DNA of 64,000 nucleotides from Sphaerisporangium sp039871875 (GCF_039871875.1 NZ_JBDPMD010000025.1:49192-113191); one strand, 5' to 3'. Counted from the first letter of the stretch, positions 23,482 through 32,816 are shown. Numbers and translations are program-made. The notes: generated by a model from the sequence alone, not told the origin.

Positions 23482-25707
23482 TCAGCGGGAGCGGGTGGGG
23501 ATCTCGAACCAGACGGCCTTGCCTTCCTTGGTGGGGCGGGAGCCCCAGCGGCGGGCCAGCTGGTCCACCAGATAGAGGCCGCGGCCTCCTTCGTCGTTCT
23601 CGCCGGCGCTGCGGATTCTGGGGAGGCGGAGGTCCTGGTCGAAGACTTCCACCCAGATGGACTCCTCGCCGCGGCGGAGGCGGAGGGTGAACTCCTTCTC
23701 GTTGACCATGTCGGTGTCCAGGCCGGGGACGTCCCAGGACTCGTCGAAGGGGAGCGGGGGGCCGTCCATCAGGACGAGTTCGCGGCGGGGGGCGCTGGAG
23801 CTGGCGGCGTGGAGGACGACGTTGGTGACCACCTCGGAGACGAGGAGGCAGGCCAGCTCGGCGCGGTCGTCGGGGACGCCCCAGCCGGCGAAGGCCTCTG
23901 AGGCCATGCGGCGGGCTTCGCCGACCATGATGGGCTGGGCGGGGAAGGTGCGTTCCTCGTAGGGGAGCTCCTTGGCGGCGGAGCGGATGACCAGGATGGC
24001 CATGTCGTCGTCGATCACGCCGGGGACGGCTTCTGTGGCGGCGTCGGCGATGCGTTCCACGGTGTCGGTCGACACCTTGGCGACCTCTTCGCGCAGGACG
24101 TGCAGCATCTCGTCGTAGCCGACCTGCGGGTCGCCGGACTCGCGGGCGGGGCGGCGGTCGAGAAGGCCGTCGGTGTACAGCAGGAGGGCGGCGCCGGGCG
24201 GGAGCACCCGGGTCTCCTCCTTGTACACGAGGTCGGCGTGCATGCCCTTGGCGCTGACGCCGAGCGGCTGGCCGACCTCGGAGATGTCGAGCTCGGTGAC
24301 GCCGCCGTCGACGATCAGCAGCGGCGGCGCGTGGCCGGCGTTGGCGAACGAGAGCTGGCGGGACCAGGCGTCGTACACGAGGTACTGGCAGGTGACGATG
24401 GGCGGGACGCCGACGTCGAACTCGTCGTCCTCTGGGGCGGCGACGATGCGGGTCCACTCGTCCAGCCGGGCGAGGATGTCGGCGGGCGGCTTGTCGTCCT
24501 GGGCGAACGCCCGCAGCGCGGCCCGCAACTGGCCCATGACGGCGGCGGCCTTGGCGCCGCGTCCCTCGACGTCGCCGATGACGATGCCGACCCGGCCCGC
24601 GGACAGCGGGATGACGTCGTACCAGTCGCCGCCGACCTGGGTCTGGATGCCCTGCCCGTGGGAGGCGAGCGGCGCGGCGGGCTCGTACCGGACGGCGATC
24701 TCCAGCCCGTCGAGCTGGGGCAGCGCCCGGGGCAGCAGGTACTTCTGGAAGGACTCGGCGGTGTGCCGCTCCTCCTCGAACAGCAGCGCGTTGTCGATCG
24801 CGATGGCGACGCGGGTGGCGATGGCCCCCACGAAGTCGCGGTCGAAGGCGTCGTAGTGGGGTGACCGGCGGTCGGTGAGGTTGGACAGGCCGAGGTACAT
24901 CAGCCCGAGCGTCTCGCCCCGGGCGCACAGCGGCGCGACGATGGCGGACGTCATGCCGATCTCGCCGCACAACCTGCTGCTCGCCTCGCTGGCCGAGGGG
25001 TAGCTGCTCTGCGCGAAGTCCTCGACGAGGATGGTCTCCTGCCGCCGCAGCGCGATCTCGGCGTAGTGGCCGGGCGGGTAGCGGATGTCGGAGCCGACGG
25101 GCTTCCAGGTGCCCGGCGGCGGTGTCCAGCCCTTGACGTGGGTGGAGACCTTGCGGATCAGCCGGTCGCCCTCGTTGAGCTCGATGAAGCAGTGGTCGGC
25201 GAACTGCGGCACCAGCATCTCGGCGACGCGGTTCAGCGTCTCGCCGACGTGCAGCGACCCGGCGAGGCGTTCGCCGATGCGCTCCAGCAGCCCGAAGCGG
25301 TCCTTCTCGCGCTCGTTGCTGCGCATCGCCTCACGGGCGGTGATGACGACGCCGGTGACCGACCCGGAGGAGTGGCGCAGGGGGACGGCCTGGGCACGGA
25401 CGTAGATGATGGTGCCGTCCGCGCGGGAGACGTCGAAGGTGCCCTCCCAGACCCCGCCCTTGAGCACGTGCTTGGCGAGCTCGACGGCGAGGGGGTGGTC
25501 CTTCTCCATGATCCCTAAGGACAACGCGGCCTGCTCGGAGCCCGCCGGCCGCTCGGCCCTGCCGAACAGGTGCTCGGCGAACGGGTTCCAGTACAGGACG
25601 TTGCTGAACCGGTCGGTGACCACCACCGCCATCTCGGCGTGGTCGAGCACCGTGCCGGCCGTGAGGTGGTCGGCCGTGTCCTGCGAGAGGTCGCCCCATC
25701 GCTTCAT
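23482..25707 (-). CDS. PAS-GAF-SpoIIE phosphatase with C-terminal anti-sigma kinase-like ATPase domain
   Basis: This 741-residue cytoplasmic signalling protein has four domains. A PAS domain (about 15-130) contains VVVTDRFSNVLYWNPFAEHLFG. A GAF domain (about 150-310) contains MTSAIVAPLCARGETLGLMYLG. The PP2C/SpoIIE phosphatase (about 335-570) has the metal Asp residues GGDWYDV and VIGDVEGRG, and LLLYTDGLLDRR. A HATPase_c_2 domain (about 600-735) has SEVVTNVVLHA and GGRGLYLVDQLA. It would dephosphorylate STAS anti-anti-sigma factors and may itself phosphorylate them or bind sigma. STAS proteins at 34437 and 39524 are possible partners. It stands alone between converging and co-directional genes. 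Confidence 0.93.
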   Translation of the reverse strand: MKRWGDLSQDTADHLTAGTVLDHAEMAVVVTDRFSNVLYWNPFAEHLFGRAERPAGSEQAALSLGIMEKDHPLAVELAKHVLKGGVWEGTFDVSRADGTIIYVRAQAVPLRHSSGSVTGVVITAREAMRSNEREKDRFGLLERIGERLAGSLHVGETLNRVAEMLVPQFADHCFIELNEGDRLIRKVSTHVKGWTPPPGTWKPVGSDIRYPPGHYAEIALRRQETILVEDFAQSSYPSASEASSRLCGEIGMTSAIVAPLCARGETLGLMYLGLSNLTDRRSPHYDAFDRDFVGAIATRVAIAIDNALLFEEERHTAESFQKYLLPRALPQLDGLEIAVRYEPAAPLASHGQGIQTQVGGDWYDVIPLSAGRVGIVIGDVEGRGAKAAAVMGQLRAALRAFAQDDKPPADILARLDEWTRIVAAPEDDEFDVGVPPIVTCQYLVYDAWSRQLSFANAGHAPPLLIVDGGVTELDISEVGQPLGVSAKGMHADLVYKEETRVLPPGAALLLYTDGLLDRRPARESGDPQVGYDEMLHVLREEVAKVSTDTVERIADAATEAVPGVIDDDMAILVIRSAAKELPYEERTFPAQPIMVGEARRMASEAFAGWGVPDDRAELACLLVSEVVTNVVLHAASSSAPRRELVLMDGPPLPFDESWDVPGLDTDMVNEKEFTLRLRRGEESIWVEVFDQDLRLPRIRSAGENDEGGRGLYLVDQLARRWGSRPTKEGKAVWFEIPTRSR

Positions 25708-25866
25708 GGCGCGACCGCTCTAGGGGAAGCGAGAACGATCACGTGTGCTCCTGCGGCGGTTGCGACGGCACGGTGCGGGACGCCTGGACGGGCCGGGCCG
25801 CACTCATGGTGCACCTCGGAACCGGGGGAACCCATGGCGGGAATCAACCAAGAACGCCGTGGGCCG

Positions 25867-26571
25867 TCAGCGCCTCGACACGAAGACGTGCGCGGCGACA
25901 TCGCGCGGGATGTTCGCGGGAGTCCTGTCCGCTTCATCGTCACCTGTCACCCGTACACCGTCGTCGCTCGCCGCGAGCGTCACCTCGCGTCCGGGTTGTA
26001 TCCCAACTTGCTTGAGTTTAAGCATCACGGTGGGATCACTTTGCACTTGTTCGCTAATTCGCCGCACCACCACGGGCAGGTCGCCGGAGCCCACGAGATC
26101 GAGCATGGCGGCGATGGTCTCGCCCTCGGCCTTGTCGGGCTCGATGACGCCGAGCTCGTCGAGGCCGGGGATGGGGTTGCCGTGCGGGCAGACGACGGGA
26201 CTGTCGAGCAGGCTGACCAGGCGGCTTTCCACCGACTCCGACATGACGTGCTCCCAGCGGCAGGCCTCGACGTGGACCTCTTCCCACGGCAGGCCGATCA
26301 CCTGGGTGAGAAGGCACTCCGCCAGGCGGTGCTTGCGCATCACCCGGGTGGCGAGGGTGCGTCCGAGATCGGTCATGGTGAGGTGGCGGTCACCCTCGAC
26401 CCGGACGAGTCCGTCGCGCTCCATGCGAGCGACCGTCTGGCTGACCGTCGGACCGCTCTGCTGAAGGCGCTCGGCGATGCGCGCCCGCAGAGGCACGATG
26501 CCCTCTTCTTCCAGCTCGTAGATCGTGCGGAGGTACATCTCCGTGGTGTCGATCAGGCCGTGTGCGGTCAA
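25867..26571 (-). CDS. ideR: Iron-dependent repressor IdeR/DtxR
   Basis: The protein has 234 residues from TTG 26571, just after GGGAGGAG; the start is supported by the family N-terminus LIDTTEMYLRTIYELEEEG. The winged helix is LRARIAERLQQSGPTVSQTVARMERDGLV in two parts (about 27-55). The metal ligands of M. tuberculosis IdeR are all present with an offset of two: Met12, His81, Glu85, His100, Cys104, Glu107 and His108. The C-terminal SH3-like domain (about 145-234) is complete. It represses iron-uptake and siderophore genes when loaded with Fe2+. No IdeR box (TTAGGTTAGGCTAACCTAA type) is visible anywhere in the window. Confidence 0.95.
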   Translation of the reverse strand: MTAHGLIDTTEMYLRTIYELEEEGIVPLRARIAERLQQSGPTVSQTVARMERDGLVRVEGDRHLTMTDLGRTLATRVMRKHRLAECLLTQVIGLPWEEVHVEACRWEHVMSESVESRLVSLLDSPVVCPHGNPIPGLDELGVIEPDKAEGETIAAMLDLVGSGDLPVVVRRISEQVQSDPTVMLKLKQVGIQPGREVTLAASDDGVRVTGDDEADRTPANIPRDVAAHVFVSRR

Positions 26572-26809
26572 GGCTCCTCCCCTCCCGATATCCCGATGCT
26601 ACGTCCAGCTCCGGGGTGGAAAGCCGCGTGCGAGCAGGCGGAGGGACGGTCTCCCCAGAGACATGGTCTCGACGTCCGAACAGAGCTTACGCAGACCGAC
26701 TGACAGAACCGGTCGAGCAGGCGGGCGGCAGCGGCGCCGGGAGGACGTGATTCCAGTGCCTAGCATCTCACTCTTCGGCGCCGGCGTCGCGCGTATGTCC
26801 AGAACGTGA
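26572..26809. other. Intergenic region between ideR and the MFS gene
   Basis: These 238 bases hold the ideR promoter region on the minus strand and the 3' side of the MFS gene. I see no gene, no clear hairpin and no iron box. Confidence 0.4.
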
Positions 26810-28084
26810 TCATTGATCCGCGTCATCCAGCCGCCGCGTGAGGCGCTCCTGCGCGTCGTACCGCCGGAACGCGGGGACGGCGAGCCCGACGACCACCACG
26901 AGCACCGCGCAGACCAGGCCGCCGCCCGCCCAGGCGGGCACCAGTCCGAAGGCGCTCGCCGTCGCCCCGGCGCGCAGGTCGCCGAGGCGCGGCCCGCCCG
27001 CCACCACCACCATGAAAACGCCTTGCATGCGCCCGCGCATGTCGTCGGGGGCGTAGGTCTGCAGGATGGTCTGCCGCCAGACCGCCGACACCAGGTCCAG
27101 GGCGCCGCCGACGGCCAGCAGCGCGACCGCGAGCCAGAGCTGGTCGGTGAACGCCGCCGCGGCCACGGTCAGCCCCCAAAGGGCGATCACCCAGGTCAGG
27201 GCGAGGCCCTGGCGCCGCACCCGGCCGACCCAGCCGGACAGCAGGCCGGCGGCGACCGACCCGATGGCGATGCTGGCGGAGAGCCAGCCGAACGCCACGG
27301 GGGACCCGCCGAACCGTTCCGCGGTCAGCTCGGGGAACAGGGCCCTCGGCAGCGCGAACGCCATGGCGATGATGTCCACGACGAACGACATGAGGACCAC
27401 GGGGTGCCCGCCGATGTAGCGCAGGCCGTCGATCACCGAGCGCAGGCCGGGGCGCACCACGTCGCCGATGGGAGGCAGGCGCGGCAGCCGCAGGGCGGCG
27501 TAGAGGCCGGCGCCGAACAGCACGGCGTCGACCAGGTAGGCGGTGGCGTACCCCGACTTGGCGAGCACGACGCCCGCCAGCAGCGGCCCCGCCACCGAGC
27601 CGGCGCTGCTGACCAGGAAGTTGAGCGTGTTGGCCGCCGCGACACGTTCGGGCGGCACCAGCCGGGGGATGATCGCCCCGCGGGTCGGGGAGGTGACCGC
27701 GAAGCCGGTGGACTGCACGGCGATCACGATGATGATGAACAGCACGTTGTCCACGCCGGCCCAGGCGTGCAGCAGCAGCGCCAGGGTGGCCGTCCAGGCG
27801 ACCAGCGAGCCGGTGATCAGCAGCCGGCGCCGGTCCACCGCGTCGGCGATCGCGCCGCCCCACAGCCCGAACACCACCAGGGGGATGAGGTTGGCCGGGC
27901 CGAGCAGCCCCACCCACAGGGATGACTTGGTGATGTCGTACACCTGCGCGCTGACCGCCACCGCGGTGAGCTGGAAGCCGATGAACGAGACGCCCTGCCC
28001 GACCAGCAGCCTCCGGTAGGCGGGGATCCGCAGCGGACGGGTGTCCACGGCGACGCGTCTCAAGCGTGACTGGACCCCCGGCAT
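26810..28084 (-). CDS. MFS transporter of the EntS/DHA3 type
   Basis: This 424-residue, 12-helix protein starts PLRIPAYRRLLVGQGVSFIGF, the usual start of DHA3-family exporters. It has the inter-helix motif GLWGGAIADAVDRRRLL (family motif A) and the second-half YAPDDMRGRMQGVFMVV. EntS-type proteins export siderophores such as enterobactin, and its neighbour is the iron regulator IdeR. A siderophore-export role is plausible but is inferred only from family and position. It is preceded by pdxH with an 84-base gap, so it may have its own promoter. Confidence 0.88.
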   Translation of the reverse strand: MPGVQSRLRRVAVDTRPLRIPAYRRLLVGQGVSFIGFQLTAVAVSAQVYDITKSSLWVGLLGPANLIPLVVFGLWGGAIADAVDRRRLLITGSLVAWTATLALLLHAWAGVDNVLFIIIVIAVQSTGFAVTSPTRGAIIPRLVPPERVAAANTLNFLVSSAGSVAGPLLAGVVLAKSGYATAYLVDAVLFGAGLYAALRLPRLPPIGDVVRPGLRSVIDGLRYIGGHPVVLMSFVVDIIAMAFALPRALFPELTAERFGGSPVAFGWLSASIAIGSVAAGLLSGWVGRVRRQGLALTWVIALWGLTVAAAAFTDQLWLAVALLAVGGALDLVSAVWRQTILQTYAPDDMRGRMQGVFMVVVAGGPRLGDLRAGATASAFGLVPAWAGGGLVCAVLVVVVGLAVPAFRRYDAQERLTRRLDDADQ

Positions 28085-28168
28085 TCCCCCACCTCATGCG
28101 CTCCGGACAACGTGTCGGACTCTGGGATAACTCCGGCACCTTACCCACACGGCCTGAGGTGATCCCCG

Positions 28169-28822
28169 TCAGGGGGCGAGCCGCTCCACGACCCAGGAGT
28201 CACCGGAACGGCGGTAGCGCAACCGGTCGTGCATGCGGTCCACCTGCCCCTGCCAGAACTCCACCTCGGCCGGCGTCACCCGGAAGCCGCCCCAGAACTC
28301 CGGCATCGGCGGCTCCTCCGGCCACCGCTCCTCGAGCTGGCGGTACCGCTCGTCGAGCTGCTCGCGCGAGGGCACCACCGCGGACTGCCGCGACGCCCAC
28401 GCGCCGATGCGCGAGCCGTACGGACGTGAGTGGAAGTACGCGGCCGACGCCTCGCGCGGCAGCCGTACCACCGGCCCCTCCACGCGCACCTGGCGGCGGA
28501 GCGGGTGCCAGGGGAACACCAGGCCCGCGCGCGGGTTCTCCGCGAGGTCGCGCCCCTTGCGGGACTCGTAGTTGGTGTAGAAGACGAAGCCCTCCTGGTC
28601 GTACCCCTTGAGCAGGACGGTGCGGGCGCTCGGCCGCCCGCCCGCCGAGGCGGTGGCGAGGATCATGGCGTTCGGCTCCGGCAGGCCGGCCTCGACGGCG
28701 TCGGCGAACCAGGACGCGAACTGCGTGACCGGGTCGGGGGCGAGGTCGGCCTCACGCAACGGCCTGCCCTCATATGTACGGCGAAGCCCGGCGAAGTACG
28801 GCGGGCTCGATGCGGCATCCAC
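28169..28822 (-). CDS. pdxH: Pyridoxamine 5'-phosphate oxidase
   Basis: This 217-residue flavoenzyme oxidises pyridoxine- or pyridoxamine-5'-phosphate to pyridoxal 5'-phosphate in the cytoplasm. Recognisable blocks are LREADLAPDPVTQFASWFADA, NAMILATASAGGRPSARTVLLKG (FMN contacts), FYTNYESRKGRDLAENPRAGL and FHSRPYGSRIGAWAS. The C-terminal signature is EFWQGQVDRMHDRLRY. The length is normal. It is divergent from citrate synthase over a 168-base gap. SerC, a PLP enzyme, lies about 1.5 kb away on the other strand. Confidence 0.96.
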   Translation of the reverse strand: MDAASSPPYFAGLRRTYEGRPLREADLAPDPVTQFASWFADAVEAGLPEPNAMILATASAGGRPSARTVLLKGYDQEGFVFYTNYESRKGRDLAENPRAGLVFPWHPLRRQVRVEGPVVRLPREASAAYFHSRPYGSRIGAWASRQSAVVPSREQLDERYRQLEERWPEEPPMPEFWGGFRVTPAEVEFWQGQVDRMHDRLRYRRSGDSWVVERLAP

Positions 28823-28990
28823 AGATCGGTATTCTCCCGCCTCCCGCCGGGATCACGACAGCACCCCCCACCTGCGCCGATCCCCTTCCGGCGGGTCCGG
28901 GGGCGGAGCACTCACGTCAAGGGGGTTGAATATGACCCGCCGGTATCTCGACATCAAGGCTTTGACTTCAGGAAAGGGAGGCGGCCGCGA

Positions 28991-30097
28991 ATGTCCGACT
29001 TCAAACCCGGGCTGGAAGGCGTAGTAGCGTTCGAGACCGAGATCGCGGAACCGGACAAAGAAGGGGGCGCCCTTCGCTACCGGGGCGTCGACATCGAAGA
29101 GCTGGTCGGCCGGGTGTCCTACGGGCACGTCTGGGGCCTGCTGGTCGACAACAAGTTCCAGCCGGGCCTTCCCCCGGCCGAGCCGTACCCCATCCCCGTC
29201 CACTCCGGTGACATCCGCGTCGACGTCCAGAGCGCCCTGGCCATGCTGGCCCCGGCCTACGGCTTCCGGCCGCTTCTCGACATCGACGAGGCACAGGCCC
29301 GCGAGGACCTCGCGCGTGCCTCGGTGACCGCGCTCTCGTTCGTCGCCCAGTCCGCCCGCGGCCTCGGCCTGCCCATGGTGCCGCAGGCCCGTGTGGACGA
29401 GGCCCGCACGATCGTCGAGCGGTTCATGATCCGCTGGCGCGGTGAGCCCGATCCCAAGCACGTCAAGGCCATCGACGCTTACTGGACCTCCGCCGCCGAG
29501 CACGGCATGAACGCCTCCACGTTCACCGCCAGGGTCATCGCCTCCACCGGCGCGGACGTCGCCGCGGCGCTGTCGGGCGCGGTCGGCGCCATGTCCGGCC
29601 CGCTGCACGGGGGCGCCCCCGCCCGCGTCCTGCACATGATCGAGGAGGTCGAGCGCATCGGCAGCGCCGAGACCTACGTCAAGCAGGCGCTGGACAACGG
29701 CGAGCGGCTGATGGGCTTCGGCCACCGGGTGTACCGGGCCGAGGACCCGCGGGCCCGCGTGCTGCGCCGCACCGCCCAGGAGCTCGGCGCTCCCCGGTAC
29801 GAGGTCGCCGTCGCCCTGGAGAACGCCGCACTGGCCGAGCTGCACGCCCGCAAGCCCGACCGGGTGCTCGCCACCAACGTGGAGTTCTGGGCCGCGATCA
29901 TGCTGGACTTCGCCGAGGTGCCCCCGCACATGTTCACCTCGATGTTCACCTGCGCCCGCACCGCGGGCTGGGCCGCGCACATCCTGGAGCAGAAGCGCAC
30001 GGGCAGGCTGGTCCGCCCCAGCGCCCGCTACGTCGGCCCTCCGCAGCGCTCGATCAGTGACGTGCCCGGCGCCGACGAGGTCGTCGGCGCCTTCTGA
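28991..30097 (+). CDS. Citrate synthase (short actinobacterial type)
   Basis: The protein has 368 residues from ATG 28991, which has GGGAGG about eight bases upstream. It condenses acetyl-CoA with oxaloacetate. The type-II-like short fold has RYRGVDIEELVG, the His of SGPLHGGAPARVL, the catalytic His of MGFGHRVYRAEDPRA and the Asp of IMLDFAEVP. The C-terminal Arg region is KRTGRLVRPSARYVGP. The length matches citrate synthase 2 (GltA2/CitA-like) of actinomycetes rather than the 430-residue type. It is followed by a terminator hairpin and then serC, so it is probably its own transcription unit. Confidence 0.94.
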   Translation: MSDFKPGLEGVVAFETEIAEPDKEGGALRYRGVDIEELVGRVSYGHVWGLLVDNKFQPGLPPAEPYPIPVHSGDIRVDVQSALAMLAPAYGFRPLLDIDEAQAREDLARASVTALSFVAQSARGLGLPMVPQARVDEARTIVERFMIRWRGEPDPKHVKAIDAYWTSAAEHGMNASTFTARVIASTGADVAAALSGAVGAMSGPLHGGAPARVLHMIEEVERIGSAETYVKQALDNGERLMGFGHRVYRAEDPRARVLRRTAQELGAPRYEVAVALENAALAELHARKPDRVLATNVEFWAAIMLDFAEVPPHMFTSMFTCARTAGWAAHILEQKRTGRLVRPSARYVGPPQRSISDVPGADEVVGAF

Positions 30098-30181
30098 GGT
30101 CCCCTCGGCCGGTGCCTCGCATACCGGCCGGCCCCTCCTCCCGCCCCGCAGGCGAGCCTGCGCGCACGCCCCCCGACAAAC

Positions 30182-30205
30182 GGCCCGCAGCCCAGGTTGC
30201 GGGCC
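30182..30205 (+). terminator. Terminator after citrate synthase
   Basis: GGCCCGCA (30182-30189) and TGCGGGCC (30198-30205) form a perfect 8-bp stem with an eight-base loop, followed by TTCC. It lies 84 bases after the stop, inside the 214-base gap before serC. Confidence 0.55.
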
Positions 30206-30311
30206 TTCCGGCGTTCCAGGGCCCCTACCCGGCGATTTCTTTACCCCGGACGCGCATCTCAGGATCCGGACCGGAGGCATGAGCACCGGCGGGCCTCACT
30301 ACGCTGGATGG

Positions 30312-31424
30312 GTGGCTGACATCGTGATTCCCGCTGAAATCAAGCCCGCGGACGGCCGTTTCGGTTCCGGGCCTTCGAAGGTACGCCCCGAGCAGCTCGC
30401 CGCGCTGGCCGAGACCGGTGCGAGCGTGATGGGCACCTCCCACCGGCAGAAGCCGGTGCGGGCCCTGGTGCGCCGGGTCCGCGAAGGGCTCACCGAGCTG
30501 TTCTCGCTGCCCGAGGGGTACGAGGTGGTGCTCGGCAACGGCGGCACCACCGCGTTCTGGGACATCGCCGCCTTCGGGCTGATCAAGGAGCGCTCCCAGC
30601 ACCTCAGCTTCGGTGAGTTCTCCTCGAAGTTCGCGGCCGTCGCCGCCAAGGCCCCGTGGCTGGCCGACCCCAGCGTGATCAAGTCCGAGCCGGGCACCCA
30701 CCCGCTGCCGCGGGCCGAGGAGGGCGTCGACGTCTACGCGCTGACGCACAACGAGACCTCCACCGGCGTGGCCATGCCGATCGAGCGGGTCGGCGGCGAC
30801 GACGCGCTGGTGCTGGTGGACGCCACCTCCGGCGCGGGCGGCCTGCCGGTGCGCGCGTCGGAGTTCGACGTCTACTACTTCGCGCCGCAGAAGAGCTTCG
30901 CCTCCGACGGCGGCCTGTGGCTCGGCCTGTTCTCGCCGCGCGCCCTGGAGCGGGTGTCCGAGATCGCGGCGACCGGGCGGTTCGTGCCGGAGTTCTTCAG
31001 CCTGCCGACGGCGATCGACAACTCCGCCAAGGACCAGACCTACAACACCCCGGCGGTGGCGACGCTGCTTCTGCTGGCCGACCAGCTCGACTGGATGAAC
31101 GGCAACGGCGGCCTGGCCTGGACCACCTCCCGCACGGCGGACTCGGCGTCCCGGCTGTACACCTGGGCCGAGAAGACGTCCTACACCACGCCGTTCGTGG
31201 CCGACCCGGCGCAGCGGTCCAACGTGGTGGGCACCATCGACTTCTCCGACGAGGTGGACGCCGCCGAGGTGGCGAAGGTCCTGCGGGCCAACGGCATCGT
31301 GGACACCGAGCCGTACCGCAAGCTCGGCCGCAACCAGTTGCGCGTCGCCATGTTCCCGGCGGTGGACCCGGCCGACGTCGGGGCGCTGACGGCCTGCGTC
31401 GACCACGTGGTGGAGCGGCTCTAG
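30312..31424 (+). CDS. serC: Phosphoserine aminotransferase
   Basis: The protein has 370 residues from GTG 30312. An in-frame ATG at 30279 would add 11 residues but its GGAGG is only one base away, so GTG is preferred; it also matches the family start IPAEIKPADGRFGSGPSKV. It makes 3-phosphoserine from 3-phosphohydroxypyruvate and glutamate. The PLP-binding Lys is in YYFAPQKSFASDGG, the preceding aspartate in LVDATSGAGGLPV, and the phosphate-binding loop GNGGTTAFWD is present. This is the mycobacterial/actinobacterial SerC subgroup. It is convergent with the BlaI-type regulator. Confidence 0.94.
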   Translation: MADIVIPAEIKPADGRFGSGPSKVRPEQLAALAETGASVMGTSHRQKPVRALVRRVREGLTELFSLPEGYEVVLGNGGTTAFWDIAAFGLIKERSQHLSFGEFSSKFAAVAAKAPWLADPSVIKSEPGTHPLPRAEEGVDVYALTHNETSTGVAMPIERVGGDDALVLVDATSGAGGLPVRASEFDVYYFAPQKSFASDGGLWLGLFSPRALERVSEIAATGRFVPEFFSLPTAIDNSAKDQTYNTPAVATLLLLADQLDWMNGNGGLAWTTSRTADSASRLYTWAEKTSYTTPFVADPAQRSNVVGTIDFSDEVDAAEVAKVLRANGIVDTEPYRKLGRNQLRVAMFPAVDPADVGALTACVDHVVERL

Positions 31425-31442
31425 GGACGGACGCCGGCCCCG

Positions 31443-31464
31443 GCCCCGCGAGGGCGTACGGGGC
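31443..31464. terminator. Small hairpin between convergent serC and the BlaI-type gene
   Basis: GCCCCG (31443-31448) and CGGGGC (31459-31464) form a 6-bp stem in the 42-base gap between the two convergent stops. It could end either transcript; strength is modest. Confidence 0.4.
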
Positions 31465-31466
31465 GG

Positions 31467-31883
31467 CTAGGGCGCGGGCGGGGGCACCCAGCCGGGGCCC
31501 CCGACGTGCTTGTGGCCCGCGGTGCGGCGGGCCAGCTCCTCCAGCAGGCGCAGGGCGTCGTCCAGGTCGACGCTCTGCGCGAAGCACGACAACACCGGGG
31601 CGCGGTCCGTGGTCTCGGCCAGGGCCTCCAGCATCACGGCGGTGACGTGCTCGTCGCGGGAGAGGCGGGCGGAGTAGCGGAACGCCTTGCGCTCGGCCGT
31701 ACGGCTGAGCAGCCCCTTCTTGACCAAGCGCTCGGCCACGGTCTGGACGGTGGTGTAGGCCAGTAGCTTGTCGGCGTCGGCGTTGAGCACCCCCTGGAGC
31801 TCACGCACGAGCATCGGACGCGTGGAATCCCAGAGCACCTCCATGATGGCGCGCTCTAATGATCCCAGATTATGCACTCTCAT
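31467..31883 (-). CDS. BlaI/MecI/CopY-family transcriptional repressor
   Basis: This 138-residue winged-helix protein starts MRVHNLGSLERAIMEVLWDS, the family opening. LVRELQGVLNADADKLLAYTTVQTVAERLVKKGLL is the DNA-recognition region split over two helices, followed by the wing RKAFRYSA and a dimerisation tail. Family members repress their operons until the repressor is proteolysed by a BlaR1/M56-type sensor. No M56 peptidase is encoded next to it here, so the controlled genes and signal are unknown. The rhomboid protease gene lies upstream on the same strand, 113 bases away. Confidence 0.92.
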   Translation of the reverse strand: MRVHNLGSLERAIMEVLWDSTRPMLVRELQGVLNADADKLLAYTTVQTVAERLVKKGLLSRTAERKAFRYSARLSRDEHVTAVMLEALAETTDRAPVLSCFAQSVDLDDALRLLEELARRTAGHKHVGGPGWVPPPAP

Positions 31884-31996
31884 ATTGTCCCTCAGGCGTC
31901 CCCGTCACGACTAGTTAAGTTGCGTATCGCCTGGGTTTGAGATAGTAACCGAGGATTCATCACTTCTGCTGTCGAATATCCCATATCGGGGGAATT

Positions 31997-32638
31997 TCAG
32001 GTCGCCGCCTGCCGCCTCCGGCGGCGTAGCGTCCAGGCGGCCAGCACCCCGCCGATGAGCCCGAAAAGGTGCCCCTGCCAGGAGATTCCCGCCTGACCGG
32101 GCAGCACCCCCTCGATCAGCGAGTAGTACACCGCGGCCACGACCAGTCCGAGCACGATGTCCAGCAGGTGCCTGTCGAACAACCCCCGGGTCACGACATA
32201 TCCGAAATAGCCGAAGACGAGGCCGCTGGCCCCCACCGTCAACGCCCCCGGCGTGCTGAAGAACCACACCCCGAGCCCGCTGACCAGGATGACGATCAGG
32301 CTCGCCGCCAGGAACCGGCCGATGCCGCGCAGCGCGGCGAGGAACCCGAGGATCGCCAGCGGAACGGTGTTGGCGATGAGATGGGCGAATCCCGCGTGCA
32401 GGAAAGGCGCCGCGAGAATGCCCGGCAGGCCGTTCACGTCGTGGGCGATGATGCCGTACTGGTCGAGCCGCAGTGACAACACGTAGTCGGCGATCTCCAG
32501 TGCCCACTCGGTGGCCACGAGCATCATGACGACGACCGCCGCGCCGAGCGCCCCTGTGAGCAGGCCGACGACACGCCGCTTGACCGCGTCGCCGGAGGAT
32601 CGGCCGGCCGGCGCCAGCCGCGTGGCGTAGTCGCCCAT
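31997..32638 (-). CDS. Rhomboid-family intramembrane serine protease
   Basis: The protein has 213 residues from ATG 32638. It has about six membrane helices. Ser138 in TVGASGLVFGYFGY and His190 in SWQGHLFGLIGG form the rhomboid catalytic dyad, and FLHAGFAHLIANTVPL is the conserved helix-2 His/Asn stretch. It cleaves membrane-protein helices within the bilayer. The last residues RRRRRQAAT are a basic cytoplasmic tail. The adjacent BlaI-type repressor lies downstream on the same strand; whether they share a pathway is not known. Confidence 0.93.
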   Translation of the reverse strand: MGDYATRLAPAGRSSGDAVKRRVVGLLTGALGAAVVVMMLVATEWALEIADYVLSLRLDQYGIIAHDVNGLPGILAAPFLHAGFAHLIANTVPLAILGFLAALRGIGRFLAASLIVILVSGLGVWFFSTPGALTVGASGLVFGYFGYVVTRGLFDRHLLDIVLGLVVAAVYYSLIEGVLPGQAGISWQGHLFGLIGGVLAAWTLRRRRRQAAT

Positions 32639-32762
32639 GGTTATCGTGGTTTCCCTTCGCGCCGGGCCGCACGTCACTCCGCAGGCCCGCCTGGAACGTG
32701 CTTTGCCCTGCCTTTACCGTACGCGATCGGTGTTTAACCTGTGCCCGGCCGGAAAGACGAAA

Positions 32763-32795
32763 AGGCGCGTGCGGGCCCGCCGGCCGCACGCGCCT
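32763..32795 (-). terminator. Terminator of the crotonase/SDR unit with a U tract
   Basis: AGGCGCGTGCGG pairs perfectly with CCGCACGCGCCT (32763-32774 and 32784-32795), giving a 12-bp stem. On the minus strand it is followed by TTTTCGTCTTT. It lies 21 bases beyond the enoyl-CoA hydratase stop and is the most classical intrinsic terminator in the window. Confidence 0.85.
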
Positions 32796-32816
32796 GGTGA
32801 GAGGCTCAGCCCCCCG

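Noticed and set aside
25700..28100. IdeR iron box near ideR or the MFS exporter
   Set aside because: No sequence like TTAGGTTAGGCTAACCTAA, even with several mismatches, was found in the gaps.
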